NCBI RefSeq assembly: GCF_933775445.1
Contig: NC_065876.1
Coordinates: 14,880,001-14,944,000, forward strand
Direction of reading: 5' to 3'
Source of the DNA: Argentina anserina
Taxonomy: Eukaryota; Streptophyta; Magnoliopsida; Rosales; Rosaceae
DNA: 64,000 nucleotides
The notes below the pieces were generated by a model. The model saw nothing but the letters and a program-made list of their open reading frames with translations, did no database searches and had not been told where the DNA came from. Shown here in pieces: positions 45,869 through 57,682 of this stretch. Position numbers and translations under genes: made by a program. Every line of letters starts with the position of its first letter. Position 1 is the first letter of the stretch.

Positions 45869-46732
45869 ATGAAGCGAGGACTTGCTTGTTGCACCCGGGA
45901 CAGGGAGATTAGCGTCGACTTTGATGAGCATGAGAGTAAGTTTCTAAACTCTTGCTTGGTATTAAATTGTGCTTTATTATTGTTAACTAACAACTGTGGA
46001 TTATTCAATTGTTCCGTGATTTAAGATCAGTACTCCATTTAGTAGGCCATGTATGACAAAAAAAATTGTGCAACGTTGCAACGTCGGACATTTAGGCTTT
46101 TATTTCTGTCTACTAAACCTAACACATGGGTGTAGATTGTAGACTGTAGACTGTTAGAGTTTTTTTTGGTCTTCTAATAGGGACTACAAATGGGGTTTGG
46201 CATTTTAAATTTTAATTTCATGTTCTATTCTTCATTTTTTTTCTTTTAATTTTCAGAATTTTCTACTTTGGTTTGGTGTTTTTTTTTTTTTGAATGGTGG
46301 TTTGGTCTATTAAAAGGCTGGGGATTGAATCTAGGAGATGGGCAGGACTGGGATCCATAGCATGAAGAGCATGACAATACATGTGCTGCCTGCATTTATT
46401 TTTCAGAAAATGAAATTAATGATGTCTTTTGAAAGACTTAATGTTCTTGATCCTGTGGAAGACCGCGTTTGTTTTTGTTACAATCACCAATCATTTGATT
46501 ATGGAGTCCTTTGCCGTTGCATTTTCAGGGTTCTTATTCATAGTCGTCTTCATGTGTAGTTAGTAAGGCTTAAATATAAAGGGTAATTGTTGTTAATTTT
46601 AAGATCAATGCAAACAGAAGAGAGGTGTGAGAAATAAAGAGATATGAATGCCTGCATATGTATAGAAAGATGTATTGTTGGTGGGCCGATTGATGGGTCT
46701 ACCTATCTTAGTACCTGCAAAACGCATGGTGC

Positions 46733-46769
<37 letters not shown>

Positions 46770-49700
46770 ACTCAAAATTTGAATTTTTTGGCTTTGTTTT
46801 TAGTCACATATAGGATGTAGATCTCATTAATAAAGTAACTGTGATCCATCTACAGGCTTAGCCTGTGAACAGACATATAAGACCCAGGATTTCATGTCTA
46901 TATATTAAGGTAGCATCTCATTGAGTCCACCACTACAGTAATGAGACAGTGTGATAGCTGGGTGGGCCGTGGGACACACAGAAGTCAATGTCATGACTTT
47001 TTGTTGGATAGTGCTATTATTATAATATTTTATTGTCTATTCTTCTGCTGCTGAATTTCCGTCTCAAGCAGCACAGTTACTTGATAGACAGGCTTCTACT
47101 TTGATAGATAGATAATTTTTTATGTCCAATGATAATATACTATTTAGCGTTTAGGTGGGATACGCTGTTCTTAATTCGTAGAAATAGTACAATTAGTTGG
47201 AAATTGGCAGTCATGTCATAGTGCTTTGTGCTTGGTTACCGAAACCCACCTAAGAACATTGCATTGCACAAAGGAACAAGATATCATGAAAAGCTTCCGG
47301 TCGCACTATCATGTATCTATTAGCTAGTAACTTGGGTTGTGAATAAACGTGATCTTTGTTGCCCACTTGTAGGCTGTAGCTGACTTTTGTCCTTGCCTTG
47401 TGAACAAGCTTTGTTTAGATATGTCAATCTTTGCGACAAACCATCATCTATGCTTCAAGAAAGACTAGCAGCCACATTTTCTTGAATTATATACGCTTTT
47501 GCCTTATTGTTTTTCTGCACCTGTCTGATGAGTGTGGATGAACTTTCAGGAATAATGACATACAATGGCCTTGAAAATTGCATTCTGAATGTTCGATCTT
47601 TTGAGAATGAGAGCAGAACAAGTAGAGGAGATGAGTTTGCAACTGACTCAATGGATGATGATGCTTCTACCTGTTCTTCTGGCAAAGATGCTTTTGGCTC
47701 ATTTTCTTCAAAATGGTTGACAGTGAATAAGGATGACCATGGTCTGGATCAATGGGATCACTTAGACAGTCCCAAGAAAATCTATGTCAAAGAAAAACCT
47801 TCCTATGCACTTCAGTATGCCAATGTGGAGGCAATGAAAGAAAAATTTGCAAAGCTGCTATTGGGTGATGATATTACAGGAGGGCACAAGGGCCTCAGCA
47901 CTGCTTTAGCATTGTCAAATGCCATCACAAATCTAGCAGGTTTGCTTTATATTTGCAACTTTCACACGTAGTGCACGATGCTCAACCTATGCCATGCCAT
48001 CCATAAGCCTCACAAAGTTTAGGAAACTCAACATACTTGTAGGAATTATTGGAGTATTGTTCTGGAACTGATATTCAGAGCCTTCTTTAGATTCTGATAT
48101 CAATATAAAATGCACTTGCAGCAACGGTTTTTGGAGAGTTGTGGAAACTGGAACCACTATCTGAAGAGAGGAAAACCAAATGGCGAAGAGAAATGGACTG
48201 GTTTCTCTCCCCTACCAACTATATGGTTGAGCTGGTTCCTGCCAGGCAAAATGGTGCTAATGGCCGGACATTAGAGGTAACTTTCACTTCAGTTGGTGCA
48301 TACATTAAATTTTTTATATGCACAACAAATTTATGCCGCGATTTGTATCTGATTCTTATTTGTGCAGATTATGACTCCGAAAGCACGTGCGGACATACAC
48401 ATCAATCTTCCAGCACTTAAGAAGTTGGACTCCATGCTCATTGTAGGTGGCATCTAATATGTCTTATATTCATGGTACAGTTGTTTTTCTATTTCTTGGC
48501 TTACATTTACTGATTTTTCTGTCACCATATTATATCTTCAATTTGGCAGGACACTTGATTCAATGGTAGATACTGAGTTTGGGTATGTAGAAGTAGGTAG
48601 CAGGGCAGAAGGACGGAACAGAACACCAGGGCAGAGTAAGAGATGGTGGCTCCCATCACCCCAGGTACCAGCTACTGGGCTGTCTGATAAAGCAAAGAAT
48701 AATTTACTTAAACAGGGTAGGGTGGTACATCAGGTATTCAAGGCTGCCAGAACCATCAATGAAAGTGTTCTTCTGGAAATGCCTGTGCCAACCATCATCA
48801 GGGATGCACTTCCCAAGGTAGTGACATTTTCTCTCTTGCTGTCCCTTTCTTAAATGTGGATGGTTTAACAAATCTCTCATTTCTCAATTCTAATGCTAAT
48901 CAATGTACAAATCATTGTGGTTCATCTGTGTTCGTTTGATCATTGTGAAGTTATAAATCAGCAGAGACATGTGTCTAGGCTATGCTTTGATGCATAATAG
49001 TCTCCACGTGACCCAAAAAAAAGCCAGAAAAAGAAACATATTTCTAGGAGTCATACATCATAGTTTCCATCTAAACTGCATCGAGCAGACGTTCTACAAC
49101 AAAGTCAAGCAGGATACAGTTTCCTTTCCTTTGGTGATTGGTACTGAGAGAGTTATAATTCCATTCGTGCAACCTTTCCTGAGTTGGTCATAATTATGTT
49201 AATTTCAAAATACGTAGTCAGGAAAAGCAAGCCTTGGCGAGGAACTGTACAAGATCTTGACTGCAGAATCAAGTTCAGCTGAGGAAGTGCTCAATTCTCT
49301 CAATCTAAAATCCGAACACTATGCCCTCGATGTTATCAACAGGTTGGAAGCTGCTGTATTTTCGTGGAAAGAAAGAATTACAGAACAGGAAAGTGGTAAA
49401 TCCCCTGTTCGAGCATCATGGTCCTTCATTAAGGACCCAATGTCTGAGATTAATAAGATGGAGTCCCTATTGGATCGAGCAGAAAGACTGTTACAGCAGC
49501 TCAAGAACAGATACCACAACCTTCCTCAAACTTTTCTTGATGCCACAAAAATTCAATATGGCAAGGTATGTTTTGCAACTAAAAGCTTAAATATTTTATC
49601 AATATTCTATAATTTTTTATTGTTCAGATCGTCCTTCTATCAATTGCTTGTTGTTACTTATAAAATTCTCCATATTAATTTATATGATGAGTTCAGTTTT

Positions 49701-50568
49701 ACTTTAGGCTAAATATTCCTTTCACTTGACATGTCAAGTCCGATGATTTATTGCAGTTATGGCCTTTATCATTAGTTAAGTTTCTAGTCTAATGGGGTAA
49801 CATTAGATCACTTATAGCTTCTGCTCTTCCAAACTCTTATCAGTCATAATTTCCCTTTGGACCACGCCTTATGATTCTGCTCATACAAAGTTCTTTTTAT
49901 TATTAGTTGAGTTTCTAGTCTAATAGGGTAACATTAGACCACTTATAGCTTCTGCTCTTCTAAACTCTTATCAATCATAATTTCCCTTTGGACCTCGTCT
50001 TATGATTCTGCTTGTACAAAGTTCTGTTTATCACATTTTTAATCAGAAAGTAAAATGGTTCATTACATTATTAGAAAAGTAAATAGAGTTTTCCAGGGTT
50101 TTGTTGGAATTGCATCGATTATGAAAGGGTGTTGTATTATTACTGGCAGAAGTTGTCTATTAATTTTGGATACCTTCATCTTTACAGGATATTGGGCATT
50201 CAATCTTGGAAGCATATTCTCGAGTCCTTGGAAATTTGGCTTTCAGCATACTGTCTAGAATAGGGGATATACTGCATGAAGATGCTCTGAACACTCCCAA
50301 TTCACTTACAGCACCATCTTACTTCCCAGGGATTAGTTTTACTAATAACTTAGAAAGTTCAGTGCTTGGACAAAACATAAGAAATTCATCCTTTGATCGA
50401 AGCAGTGGAGATCACCGTAACTCTGGCTCCACTTCATGTAGTGTTGATTTAGAGTTTTCATACAGTGTGACTAAAGGAAGCCCTTTAACAGCAACACCAA
50501 GTCGCGCTAGGGCTTGGTGCATTGGTAGGGAGGCTTGTATCAGTGTTTCCCCTACAAATTCCCCTTGA
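45869..50568 (+). CDS. RopGEF (PRONE-domain Rop GTPase exchange factor), one apparent frameshift
   Basis: Coding exons are about 45869-45935, 47550-47939, 48122-48276, 48368-48442, 48550-48817, 49218-49565 and 50188-50568, giving about 561 residues. The N-terminus [20 protein letters not shown] joins in phase to [10 protein letters not shown]. The PRONE domain runs from [12 protein letters not shown] (near residue 135) to about 470 and includes the [41 protein letters not shown] and ASWSFIKDP blocks. The tail ends [17 protein letters not shown], as in ROPGEF14-type proteins. RopGEFs load GTP on Rop/RAC switches at the plasma membrane in polar growth and receptor-kinase signalling. Every junction is in phase except exon 4 to exon 5: read in phase, exon 5 meets TGA after two codons, consistent with a 2-base loss near 48550. 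This is either a real null lesion or a sequence error. Confidence 0.85.
46735..46768 (+). repeat. (CT)n run in RopGEF intron 1
   Basis: Short interrupted CT microsatellite within the 1.6-kb first coding intron (45936-47549). The intron's open frame at 46338-46559 shows no family resemblance. Confidence 0.8.
49766..50035 (+). repeat. 135-bp tandem duplication in RopGEF intron 6
   Basis: Two copies (about 49766-49900 and 49901-50035) run from TTAGTTRAGTTTCTAGTCTA to ACAAAGTTCT. They differ at roughly ten positions and lie between exons 6 and 7. Confidence 0.85.
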
Positions 50569-51006
50569 TGACAATTTTTGTCTGAAGGAACTCTTATTGT
50601 AAATGAGGATCATATATTTAATGCTATACATATTAAGTTCACTGTTGTGCAATTTACTTCTAGCATGGAAATTTTCCGAGTTCTGAAGGTTGCTAGATCG
50701 GAATTATGGGATAAGGTAAAAGATCATCATCAGGCGAGGTCAGGTGCCACTGTAAAGAACAATCTATATCCTAACAAGGATAAGATGATATCAGAGTGAA
50801 AACTTGTTACCAATGGGGACTGGAGTGGACACATTGTAAGCCAGAATAGTGTTATTTATGAAACCATAGGGATGAGAAACAAAGTAACAAACAAAACTAC
50901 ACAAGTAAAACTGCCAAATCAAACAGCAAAACTCCAAGTAACCTTCAGAATCGTTTTAGGTAATTTTTATTTCTTGTAGCTCGCTAACTAAGCTAGAGTT
51001 CCATTT
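50569..51006. other. convergent 3' flanks of RopGEF and GST
   Basis: The two genes are convergent and only about 440 bases separate their stop codons. Nothing else is seen here, so their 3' untranslated regions may nearly meet. Confidence 0.5.
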
Positions 51007-52108
51007 CTACTTCTGACCTAAGGCCATTCCCTCAGCCACTTTCTTGAAGCTTGACCTTGAAGAAATGTCCTCCCACCAAGCTTTCACATGAGGACGGTCA
51101 TTGACCACCGAAGTCCAGGGACTCCTCATGAAGTAGAAAATGTATGGAAAGTGGTTAAGATCCGCGAGGCTAAAGAAATCTCCTGCCAAGTACTTGCTGT
51201 TCTTCAACCTCGACTCGTAGACATCAAGTATCTTCTTGAGCTTCTCCAGGTTTGCATCAATTACGGCTTGGTCTGTTTGCTGCCCTAACAATGGCAGTAT
51301 GAGATACTGGTGGACAATGGCGGAGATAACCGGGTGGAAGGTCTGCGACTCCACCTCCGACCACACCTTGACAAATGCAGCTTCCTTGAGGTTGTTGTGC
51401 CTGATCAGATCACAACCGGAGTCCTTGTACTTCTCGGCCACATATGATGCAATTGCTCTAGACTCTGTCAATGTTGATTACACAAATATGACAACTATGT
51501 AGTAAGTATGCATGGCAAGTAAAAGCTATAAACAAAGACACCTTCATTAGTATTTCAATATTTTAAAATCCAATATAAAATCACATCACCTTATATTACC
51601 AGATCAACAAACCACTAGCTCTTACAACAAGATTTGATTGTTATTACCAGCATGTAATATATGTTAGCCGGAAACTAATCACATTTTATGGCTGGATGAG
51701 AGTACTGAGATCTAATTCATCAGTATTATTATTTTTGGCCATTCCATGCTAGCTTGTTCTGAACTTTCATTAACTTGAGATGTATGATACAAATCAGTGC
51801 ATTAGTAAAAGAAAAATTACCAAAAAGAGTGAGATCACCATCCTCTAGGGCTGGAATTTGGCCAAAGGGCTGCAATATCATCAACACCATATCAGATCGG
51901 ATCAGGAGCTTACCATGTTGGAAAATCTATGTAACAGACACAATGTCCATAATGTTCTTACATTTTTGGCAAGGAAACCTGGCTGCTTGTGTTCTCCGGT
52001 AACGAGGTTAACAGGGACGAGCTCGAACTCCTGCCCTTTCTCGTAAATGGCGGTTGCGACGCGAGCAGTGCATGTTGAGAGAGCAGAGCCATGAAGCTTG
52101 AGTCCCAT
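51007..52108 (-). CDS. phi-class glutathione S-transferase
   Basis: Three exons on the minus strand (52108-51962, 51869-51821, 51464-51007; 147, 49 and 458 bases) encode 217 residues. Both the length and the 49-base middle exon are typical of phi GSTs. The N-terminal thioredoxin-like domain has the active-site Ser region (GSALSTCTARV, Ser about 11), the NPFGQIPALEDGD loop with cis-Pro near 55, and ESRAI, which binds the glutathione gamma-glutamyl group. The all-helical C-terminal domain follows (SLADLNHFPY near 160, VKAWWEDI). It is a cytosolic enzyme conjugating glutathione to electrophiles or acting as a peroxidase or ligandin. MGLKLHG is chosen as start over an in-frame Met 11 codons upstream because family N-termini begin M-x-L/V-K. 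All motifs are intact. Confidence 0.92.
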
Positions 52109-52180
52109 GTTTGTAGTGATGAAGATGGAGATGATGATCAAGATGAAGTGTAATGTGTAGCTTTAGCTAGATGGGAGTCC

Positions 52181-52190
52181 TTTTATATAG
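52181..52190 (-). promoter_or_regulatory. TATA box of GST gene
   Basis: CTATATAAAA on the minus strand, about 75 bases upstream of the chosen ATG. Confidence 0.6.
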
Positions 52191-52903
52191 GGAAATGAAG
52201 TATATGGTGACATGGTGTATACACAAGGCCACAAGGGGGTTTCATAGGGGATGAGAAAATAGTGCTGATTCAGATTAATGGGCGGATCACCACAATTATG
52301 ATCTTTCTATTATCTGATATCGCAGTAGGTAAAAATTTCAATTTTTGCATCTATGTGTTTAAGGAAATATTCTTTCCTTGGCTGGGAACTATTTGTACAA
52401 TATTCCTTTCTTAAATATGAATTAGATGGAGACACACTCACTGACTCACACACCATTCTATCGATTAACTTACTTTGTTTCTCATTCTTTTGTAGTTCAA
52501 ATATAGCTTTTCATCAAATATGATGAACTTTCCTCTTTGTGGTTAACTGAGGAAAACACGCATGTACTTTACCAATTTCTCTTACATTATGCACTAACTT
52601 AAAGTTTACAACATCAAATAATCGGTAAGTATTACTTTGGCCCTAACATTAGTCACGACTCACATGATTCCTGATATGAATACATTTAATGACCTTCATT
52701 TTCAGATAACTCTAACCATTCACACTGTACTATCACGCCATGAAAGTCGTCAATCACACAAACTCTTAACGTAATACTACCTACCTCTTACGCGGTTCAC
52801 CCACTGTTCACGTACACTAAAATGTTACACTACTATAAAATACAAAACGATTTAGAAAGTCATCGGTGCACAGTGTGTAAATATACAACTCAATGTGGGT
52901 AGT
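52191..52903. other. GST upstream region, no gene
   Basis: Presumed promoter of the minus-strand GST. No other feature recognised. Confidence 0.4.
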
Positions 52904-52912
52904 TAAAATTAA

Positions 52913-53699
52913 GGCAAAATTGCTAAAATACACTCTGAAATTGGCTCAAATTGTCAATTTATATCCCGAACTTGTAAATGAGAAAATTTACCTCCTCAAC
53001 TTGGTAAAAACTGTTGATTTGCACTCTAACCGTCAAATTTAACATTTTTCATCCAATTTGTGGTCACATGTCATGCACATGATGTGCATTTTTGTTATTT
53101 AATATATATTTCATTTTAATAACAAAAAACACAAGTAATTTAATATTTGTACAATTATATTTGTTCACTCATTTACTTCATGATTTTTTTTCTTAATATT
53201 TTTTCCCCACTAGTACACTTAACATTCATCATAGTATACTTAACATTCATCATTAGCTAATTAAGTGAGGACACAAGACAAAATTTAAACCTCTGAAACG
53301 ATAAAATCTTGGAAGTAAACTTGACGATTGCTAGAGACTATAGACATAATTCATTAGTTTTAGTTCTTCACTTATGGTCGTAATTATGTATCGTTATTTT
53401 GAAAAAAAAAATTATCAAGAAAGATAAAAATCGTGAAGTGAATGAGTGAGTAAATATAATTGTACAAAACTTAAATTTCTTGTACATTTTATCATTAAAA
53501 AATGAAATAAACATTAAATGACAAAAATGTCCATCATGTGAATGACATGTGACCACTTGATGAAAAATGTTAAATTTAACGGTGATAGTGCAAATCGGTA
53601 GTTTTTACCAAGTTGAGGATGCACAATTTCGCATTTACAAGTTCGAGGTATAAATTGACAATTTGAGCAAAATTCAGAGTATATTTTAGAAATTTTGTC
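52913..53699. mobile_element. fold-back MITE (MULE-type), 787 bp
   Basis: Outer arms of about 200 bases (from GGCAAAATTGCTAAAATACA on the left) are inverted copies. The perfect 9-bp duplication TAAAATTAA flanks the element (52904-52912, 53700-53708). The AT-rich core has no transposase. Confidence 0.85.
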
Positions 53700-53708
53700 T
53701 AAAATTAA

Positions 53709-54118
53709 TGACTTTAATAAAATATAGTGATCAAAGTATATCAACAACTTAAGATTGAATTATATGTGGCCAGGCAGAGGAAGCAAATCAATATGAGCCG
53801 TCGGCCGCATATTAGTCTTTGAGCCTAGAAAATCTTTTAATGATACCGACGTTGATTATATCTAATATAATTTTGATATAAAAGTTTGTATCGACACATT
53901 ACATACTATGCATTCAAGAATTTCTGCACTAATTAGAGTGGTAAAACAAATCCCGAAAAACCGGCCGGTTCGAACCGGGGTTTTTCTTTCGGAAGAAGTA
54001 GAGTAAAAATTGGGAATAACATTAGCCGTGTCAGAAGAGTAAAAAGCAGCAATTGGGGAGGCAATAGGAAATAGGAATAAGAGTTGGCAAGGGAGCAACA
54101 GGGCAGCTGACCAGCCCC
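53709..54118. other. spacer upstream of ALKBH8 relic
   Basis: No gene recognised. The minus-strand frame ending at 54134 is antisense to the relic's first exon and has no family resemblance. Confidence 0.4.
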
Positions 54119-57100
54119 AACTGTTCGTCGCCAACTGTGGGCCCGCCGTCGGTCTCTCCCACGACGCCTTCGCCGCCTTCGGTCAAGTCAATTCCGTCCA
54201 CCCCGCCGACGACACCGGCACTCGTGTCGTTGTCTCCTTCGCCGACCAGAGGGCCGCCCTTGCGCTGAGCTCAATGGTCGTACACTTGACATTCGCTACT
54301 CGGTTCTTCAACCCAACTCGCCGGTGAGTTGGGGTTTTCATCAGTGAATCAAAGTTCGAGTCTTTTCGATGATATGAGTGCACTTTGTTTTAGTAAAACG
54401 TAGGAGATGGTTCATGTGCATTATTGTTTTAGAGACATGGTAATGTTGTTTCAGTTGGTTGTTCATGTTGTTTCAGGGACGAGTGGATGACAATGTGGAA
54501 GTGTGTTTGGTGGATTCGGAGGTGAATATTCCGGGGATCTACTTATTTCATGATTTTGTCACCGCGCAAGAGGAGGAGGTATTCTGTTTCTGTTACTCTT
54601 TGTTTGCTACTTGGTTGTTTATGTAGTTGCTTGCAGTTTCACTGAGTTGTATGTATGAAAGGCCGTGGAAAAATCTTGCAAAGAGAAGGGTTCAGCATTA
54701 TGGTTTTGAGTTTTGTTACGAGGTAAGGTCATATACTGCGGAGTAAGGAATTAAGTAGTTTGTTATCAGCTGCATTTTGTTGGGACATAATTGAATTTAG
54801 TTAGTAGTACAACTTGGAAGTTGATTGATATATTAGGAACATCTGTGGAAAGCCAGACGTTTCCTATGGATGTTGCTGATGCAATGCGTCTAAAGATTTT
54901 TTTTGAAATTTTTTCCTGTCCATTACATTTAGCAAAATTCTCATTGGAAGTATAAGTTCTAAACTAACCATGTGTTTGGGGTTATGCACTCCTGATCTGA
55001 TAACAGATGTTACCTAATACTTCCAAACTCTCTGATCAACTATAAACTATGAAAAAAGTTGTCTCTTTTGAAGGGGGAGAAGCAAGAATGGAATGCCACT
55101 GTGACCTTTAGTAATAATCTGATTTGTGTTCTTTCCTTTTTCCATTTGTAGTCATTTTGTACTATTGTTAGCCTTCTGTTACATTCTTAATATTTTAAGG
55201 ATTATCAGATATAAGATGATCCTCTTATTCTAGGAGTTGAATGACTAACCCAGCTTTTCTGTATGATTGAAGATTTTTTGGCAGACACGGAATGTTGATT
55301 CCAAGAAGAATTTAGGTGAGTTTCCAGCATTTGTTTCTCCTATATTGGAGAGAATATCTATTCTCCCAAAGCGTGAGGATGTTGAAACTATAGCTTTGGA
55401 CCAATTAACGGTGAGCAACTGTTCTTTTCTACACTTTATTTTAAATGATACTGTCAATTAAAAATGTAAAATCTAGCTTTTTAGTTTAAATATGTTATGA
55501 GACAAAAAAAAAACAAGATCCCTGTTACCTATTATCTTATTTACCAATATGTTAAGATGTTAAGTTATTGTAATTGTCAATCGAGAATGCGAATCTTGCT
55601 GTTAATTATTTTAGGATGAGATAAAACAATATCTCTGTTATTAATTGACTGTTAGTTACCCATACGTCTTCAGATGATGATTTAATGCATCATGAATCCA
55701 TGATATACATTTAAGACTGAAATAAGATTGTTATATTATTCTTACAGGTTAATGAGTATCCACCCGGGGTGGGCTTGTATAGACACCCATTCTGTCTTTG
55801 ACGGATTAATTTTCAGCCTTTCGTTAGCAAGGCCTTGCATCATGGAGTTCAGAAGATATTTTGAAGATGGTTGGCCTCCTAGAATGTCCTCAAGTATTAG
55901 TATTGAAACGGAAATTCTGAAAACAATACAAATTTCTTAAGGAAGGCTATATATCTTCTCCCTCGGTCTTTGTTACTTTTATCCGGAGAGGCACGCTATG
56001 CTTGGCATCACTACATTCCACATCACAAGGTATGTATCATTACGAATGAACTTGTGGTTCTCTGATATTGTTCTAGTAATTGCCCAAACTTTTTTACATG
56101 CTGTAAGAATATTTTGAAACCATCAATAATGATTAGTCATACATGGCATAAAAATTAACTAACCACTCATCCTTGCTCTCCCTTGCACTAGATGAGCGTA
56201 GTTATTCTGTATTCATTATGCCAACAGTTCAATATTGCTTGTTTGACAGATTGACAAGATGAAAGATAGTGTGATCAGAAGAGCTCATGGAGGGTGTCTT
56301 TCACAATTCGTAAGGTGAATATTTCGAAATTCGCTTAAGTTTTCCTTTTAATGTTGAGATCTTTATTTGATGTCATCATGTTGTGCTATTCATGCATCCT
56401 TACAGATGATTTACAGAAAAAAAATTGAAACAAAATTAGCTTAAATTTGGTGTTTGGAACAATATTCAGGAAGCTTGAGTTTATTATCTGAAATTAGCTT
56501 AAATTTTAAAGGAGGTAATTTGGGTTACTTACATTGAGCCTGGTCTGAAATCTTAAAAAAAGTTCAGTTGCAATCTGAACTTTGAAAAGAAACAATCTGC
56601 ATATTCAACTCTCTGTCCAATTGATATAATTTAAGTAGGCGCTTAGTAAGATTGGATATGGAATTTGGTAGGAATATAATTTTTGACCCGATCCTCATAT
56701 ATCTATGCTCATGTCATTCTTATCTCCAAAACATAGTTGTGGGTTTAAGAATTAGTTTGGTAACTTACATCGATACTGATTGAGGCATAATCATCATTTT
56801 ACCACTTTTTCTTCCAGCATGGTATCACAAATTATGCTCCCAGCTGCAACAACAGTGGGCAACATCTACGTACGAGCATTAGATTCATTTTTTTTATCTT
56901 CTTGCTTGGATCCTCAGTCAAATTCTCATCCTCTGTAGATGTGTCTCATGAGCATTTGTGATAGATTTTTTTGACATGATGAGAGATGGACATCTAGTCT
57001 CCAGCTTGAGGGAAGTGTCATGCATGGAGGTTGGTTCATTTAGCTTTATTGTTGTCATGAGGATCAGCCTGAATGTTGGGTCGCATTTCAGTTTAGCTGC

Positions 57101-57682
57101 AAATGATTCAATTAGCTTATTTCCAGGATCGTAATAGGAGCAAATTGATTCAAGTATTGTCAGAATCTGAGTCATATATTTGATGTCGGACAAGTTGAAC
57201 ATGAAATGTAGGCTAGGGTTTGCTAAGTGCTTAACAGGAAAGGGAATTAGCATAAGAAAGTTAAGAAGAAAGGAATAGAGCTGAACTACTTGCATCACAA
57301 CACTAGAGTTTCTAAGCATCACACCTAAGGTTAGGTTGCATCACATAAACCTCAACAGAAGAAAAATCAATTTTTATCTACTCAAATATGAAAATAGAGG
57401 ACTACAAAAGGCCTCAATGTACAGAGAGGCTAAGATAGTTCTAGAATAACATATCCCCATCTTGAAGAACACCAAAGTTGTATATCCTAATAATAATTAG
57501 AACCTCCTCCGATGTTCATAGCAGTTGCTTTATAAATTACTCTGCTTGGTCTTCAATACTCACTTGCCGTTTTTCTCTTCGTTGCTATCAATGTATACTA
57601 AGTTACTAACTTCTTGCTTTTGCAGGTCAGAACAACTCCTTGCCGATGTGAATTTCAACAATACTGTGACTCTCAGGGATAA
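54119..57682 (+). pseudogene. ALKBH8: ALKBH8-type (RRM + AlkB dioxygenase) unprocessed pseudogene
   Basis: Recognisable exons are about 54119-54323 (RRM: LFVANCGPAVGLSHD, then TLDIRYSVLQPNSP in another frame), 54478-54578 (NIPGIYLFHDFVTAQEEE), 54630-54722 (RPWKNLAKRRVQHYGFEFCY), 55285-55410 (TRNVDSKKNLGEFPAFVSPI), 55748-56029 (NEYPPGVGL ... GEARYAWHHYIPHHK), 56250-56314 and 57626-57682 (CEFQQYCDSQG, stop). Splice sites are largely intact. Lesions: loss of the middle of the RRM with a frameshift near 54276; a deletion of about 8 bases near 55777 that removes the first Fe(II)-ligand His; single-base losses near 55910 and 56285; and a degenerate third exon. No start Met is found. ALKBH8 proteins hydroxylate wobble uridine modifications in tRNA. 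Retained introns mean DNA-level decay or duplication, not retroposition. Confidence 0.88.

Noticed and set aside
50578..50799. 73-codon frame after the RopGEF stop
   Set aside because: It lies in the presumed 3' UTR, lacks a family match and begins directly after the stop codon.
53862..54134. Minus-strand ORF resembling a secreted protein (hydrophobic start)
   Set aside because: It is antisense to the first ALKBH8 relic exon and its spacer, and I recognise no domain.
56918..57322. 134-codon minus-strand frame inside the last ALKBH8 intron
   Set aside because: It reads as a plausible protein composition but I find no motif, and no splice or promoter context supports it.
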